From NCBI GenBank assembly GCA_017457465.1, contig JAFTHJ010000190.1, forward strand, positions 1-16,402: a stretch of 16,402 nt of DNA. Reading direction: 5' to 3'. Both the position numbers and the translations under genes were made by a program. Positions 15,464 to 16,402 of the stretch are shown here, piece by piece. This DNA comes from Clostridia bacterium. GTDB taxonomy: Bacteria; Bacillota; Clostridia; Oscillospirales; CAG-272. The number at the start of each line of letters is the position of its first letter. The first letter of the stretch is position 1. The notes beneath the pieces are model-generated. The model made no database searches and had not been told where the DNA came from. It saw nothing but the letters and a program-made list of their open reading frames with translations.

Positions 15464-15793
15464 ATGAAATTGTTAATTGTTGGTTCACGGAGTATTACGG
15501 ATTTTGATTTATCACCGTATATTTCAGCGGATGTTGATACGATTATCAGTGGTGGTGCGAACGGCGTTGATAGCTTGGCGGAGCAGTATGCTGATTTACA
15601 CCGTCTCTCAAAATATATCATGCGACCGCACTATGAACTATATGGACGTGCCGCTCCACTCAAACGCAATGAACAAATGGTCGATATGTCTGATGCTGTA
15701 CTTGTAATATGGGACGGTTTTTCCAAAGGCACACAACATACTATAAAATATACTAAAAAAAGAAACAAGCCAATGATGCTTGTTCGATTATAG
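15464..15793 (+). CDS. DUF2493 / SLOG-superfamily small Rossmann-like protein
   Basis: A 109-residue protein of the DUF2493 (YspA-like) branch of the SLOG superfamily, related in fold to DprA and other nucleotide-binding proteins. Motifs: LLIVGSRSI at the N-terminus, the signature ISGGANGVDSLAEQYA (Gly30-Gly31, Gly34, Asp36), and KRNEQMVDMSDAVLVIWDG followed by SKGT (Gly89-Thr90). These form the predicted nucleotide- or nucleotide-derivative-binding pocket. AGGAGG (15451-15456) precedes the ATG. Leu is often TTA or TTG here, unlike the CTT/CTC-rich purine genes, suggesting transfer. It pairs divergently with a small HTH regulator. SLOG proteins are proposed as ligand sensors or enzymes in some conflict systems, but the role of this subgroup is not established. 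No toxin or nuclease partner is visible. Confidence 0.85.
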   Translation: MKLLIVGSRSITDFDLSPYISADVDTIISGGANGVDSLAEQYADLHRLSKYIMRPHYELYGRAAPLKRNEQMVDMSDAVLVIWDGFSKGTQHTIKYTKKRNKPMMLVRL

Positions 15794-16121
15794 GGCGGCT
15801 ACGGATAATTGGCGATGTCCATTATACAAGGATTGGTGTAGGTTTTGACCGTATTTTTTATAATAGTAAAAACTGACACTATGTCAGAGGCTCCCTTTAC
15901 GCAAGGGAGGCTTATGGTGAAAAACATTTATGGTAGAAAGTAACAATTGTATGTTTGACAGGTCAATAAAAGCATACTTGTGCAGCACTAGTAGTATCAG
16001 GGATTTGTCCGAAACTGAAATGCTCCCATTTTATGTGGCTATTTATTGATAATATTTGTTTTTGAATTGTTTTGCAAAATAGGTCAAATAATCCTTTGAG
16101 ATTAAATCAAGGAGGATTTTG
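15794..16121. other. Gene-poor intergenic stretch with small stem-loops
   Basis: This 328-bp stretch carries no convincing gene. It contains the tandem stem-loops at 15874-15909, scattered TATAAT- and TTGACA-like words that do not pair at proper spacing, and a 32-codon ORF without a ribosome site (15951-16049). It is AT-rich like the HTH/SLOG module and may be part of the same insertion or decayed sequence. Confidence 0.6.
15874..15909. repeat. Tandem stem-loops resembling clostridial intergenic repeats
   Basis: TGACA (15874-15878) pairs with TGTCA (15882-15886), followed by CTCCCTT (15891-15897) with AAGGGAG (15903-15909). GGCTCCCTT-loop-AAGGGAGGCT units of this sort recur between genes in many Clostridia. 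No T tract follows, so it is not an obvious terminator. Repeat identity is from memory of such genomes, not a search. Confidence 0.4.
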
Positions 16122-16402
16122 ATGAAGGTCATAGAAGCGTTGAGCGATACAAATATAGGCGGGGCGGGTAGGCTTTTGCTCACAAGACTAGCAAATAGTG
16201 ACAGAGCCTCGTTTGATACCACCGTGATATTGCCGCGTGACAGTATGCTTGAGCGTGAATTCGGGGAAATTGGCATCAGAGTTATCTGTTTTGACGGAGG
16301 CGCGGACAAGTCACTTGATAAGAGAGCTGTCGTGAGTATATCAAAAATAATCAGGGCGGAACGCCCTGACTTGATAAACGCGCACGGTTGCCTTTCTGCC
16401 AG
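16122..16402 (+). CDS. GT4-type glycosyltransferase, N-terminal part (runs off the window)
   Basis: The first 93 codons of a glycosyltransferase with a GT-B fold: MKVIEALSDTNIGGAGR at the N-terminus (a glycine-rich acceptor-side loop), a Rossmann-like alternation through VILPRDSMLEREF and IRVICFDGG, and PDLINAHGCLSAR, the typical segment before the first domain ends. GGAGG (16111-16115) lies 6 nt before the ATG. The nucleotide-sugar-binding C-terminal domain is outside the window. Likely roles are surface polysaccharide or glycolipid synthesis; substrate is not readable. Codon use is closer to the main chromosome (GCG, GGC) than that of the preceding HTH/SLOG pair. Confidence 0.82.
   Translation, partial: MKVIEALSDTNIGGAGRLLLTRLANSDRASFDTTVILPRDSMLEREFGEIGIRVICFDGGADKSLDKRAVVSISKIIRAERPDLINAHGCLSA

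Noticed and set aside
15845..15864. TTGACC and TATAAT in the region after the DUF2493 gene
   Set aside because: The boxes are only 8 bp apart, far too close for a sigma-A promoter, and no gene follows within a reasonable distance.
15955..15983. TTGACA at 15955-15960 as a promoter for the glycosyltransferase gene
   Set aside because: No acceptable -10 lies 16-18 bp downstream (TTGTGC at the expected place).
15951..16049. A 32-codon ORF (MFDRSIKAYLCSTSS...)
   Set aside because: There is no good ribosome site, no recognisable family, and no promoter at correct spacing. It could be a gene remnant but cannot be supported.

Overview
The window looks like chromosome from an anaerobic, endospore-forming member of the Clostridia (Eubacteriales, possibly an Oscillospiraceae-like gut lineage). 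The taxonomic guess rests on gpr and spoIIP sporulation genes, strong AGGAGG-type ribosome binding sites, sigma-A-like promoters, single-chain PurL, and a split pair of enzymes for the last steps of IMP synthesis. No rRNA or species-level marker is present, so the family is inference.

Layout. 1-135 is the 3' end of jag/khpB (R3H RNA-binding protein), closed by a strong terminator. From 240 to 9651 lies one plus-strand de novo purine operon: an extended -10 promoter, a ZTP (pfl) riboswitch whose 3' strand overlaps a terminator hairpin, then purE, purM, purN, a PurO-type IMP cyclohydrolase, a stand-alone AICAR transformylase (PurH without its cyclohydrolase half), purD and purL, ending in a 23-bp terminator hairpin. 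The genes are 51 nt apart or less, and purM and purN overlap by 1 nt. The operon supplies GAR synthesis and formylation, FGAM and AIR formation, AIR carboxylation and the last two steps to IMP. purF, purK, purC and purB are not in the window.

9602-9820 holds two related long hairpins in inverted orientation, a candidate interspersed repeat element, between convergent purL and a minus-strand gene for an HTH plus S24-peptidase (CI/LexA-like) repressor. Upstream of that gene, on the same strand, is a gpr-spoIIP pair (spore protease, then spore-engulfment cell-wall hydrolase). Divergent from gpr is a long oligopeptide-binding lipoprotein with its own promoter and terminator but no adjacent transporter genes.

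15148-15793 is a compact divergent module: a 68-residue XRE-type HTH protein and a 109-residue DUF2493/SLOG-fold protein. Their predicted promoters share one -35 region, and three near-identical AT-rich 10-mers sit at 16-bp multiples. Base composition and codon choice differ from the purine genes, so it looks acquired. A 328-bp gene-poor stretch with small stem-loops follows, and then the 5' end of a GT4-type glycosyltransferase that runs off the window.

The most unusual content is the split PurO plus AICAR transformylase under ZTP control, the HTH/SLOG divergent switch, and the inverted hairpin pair.
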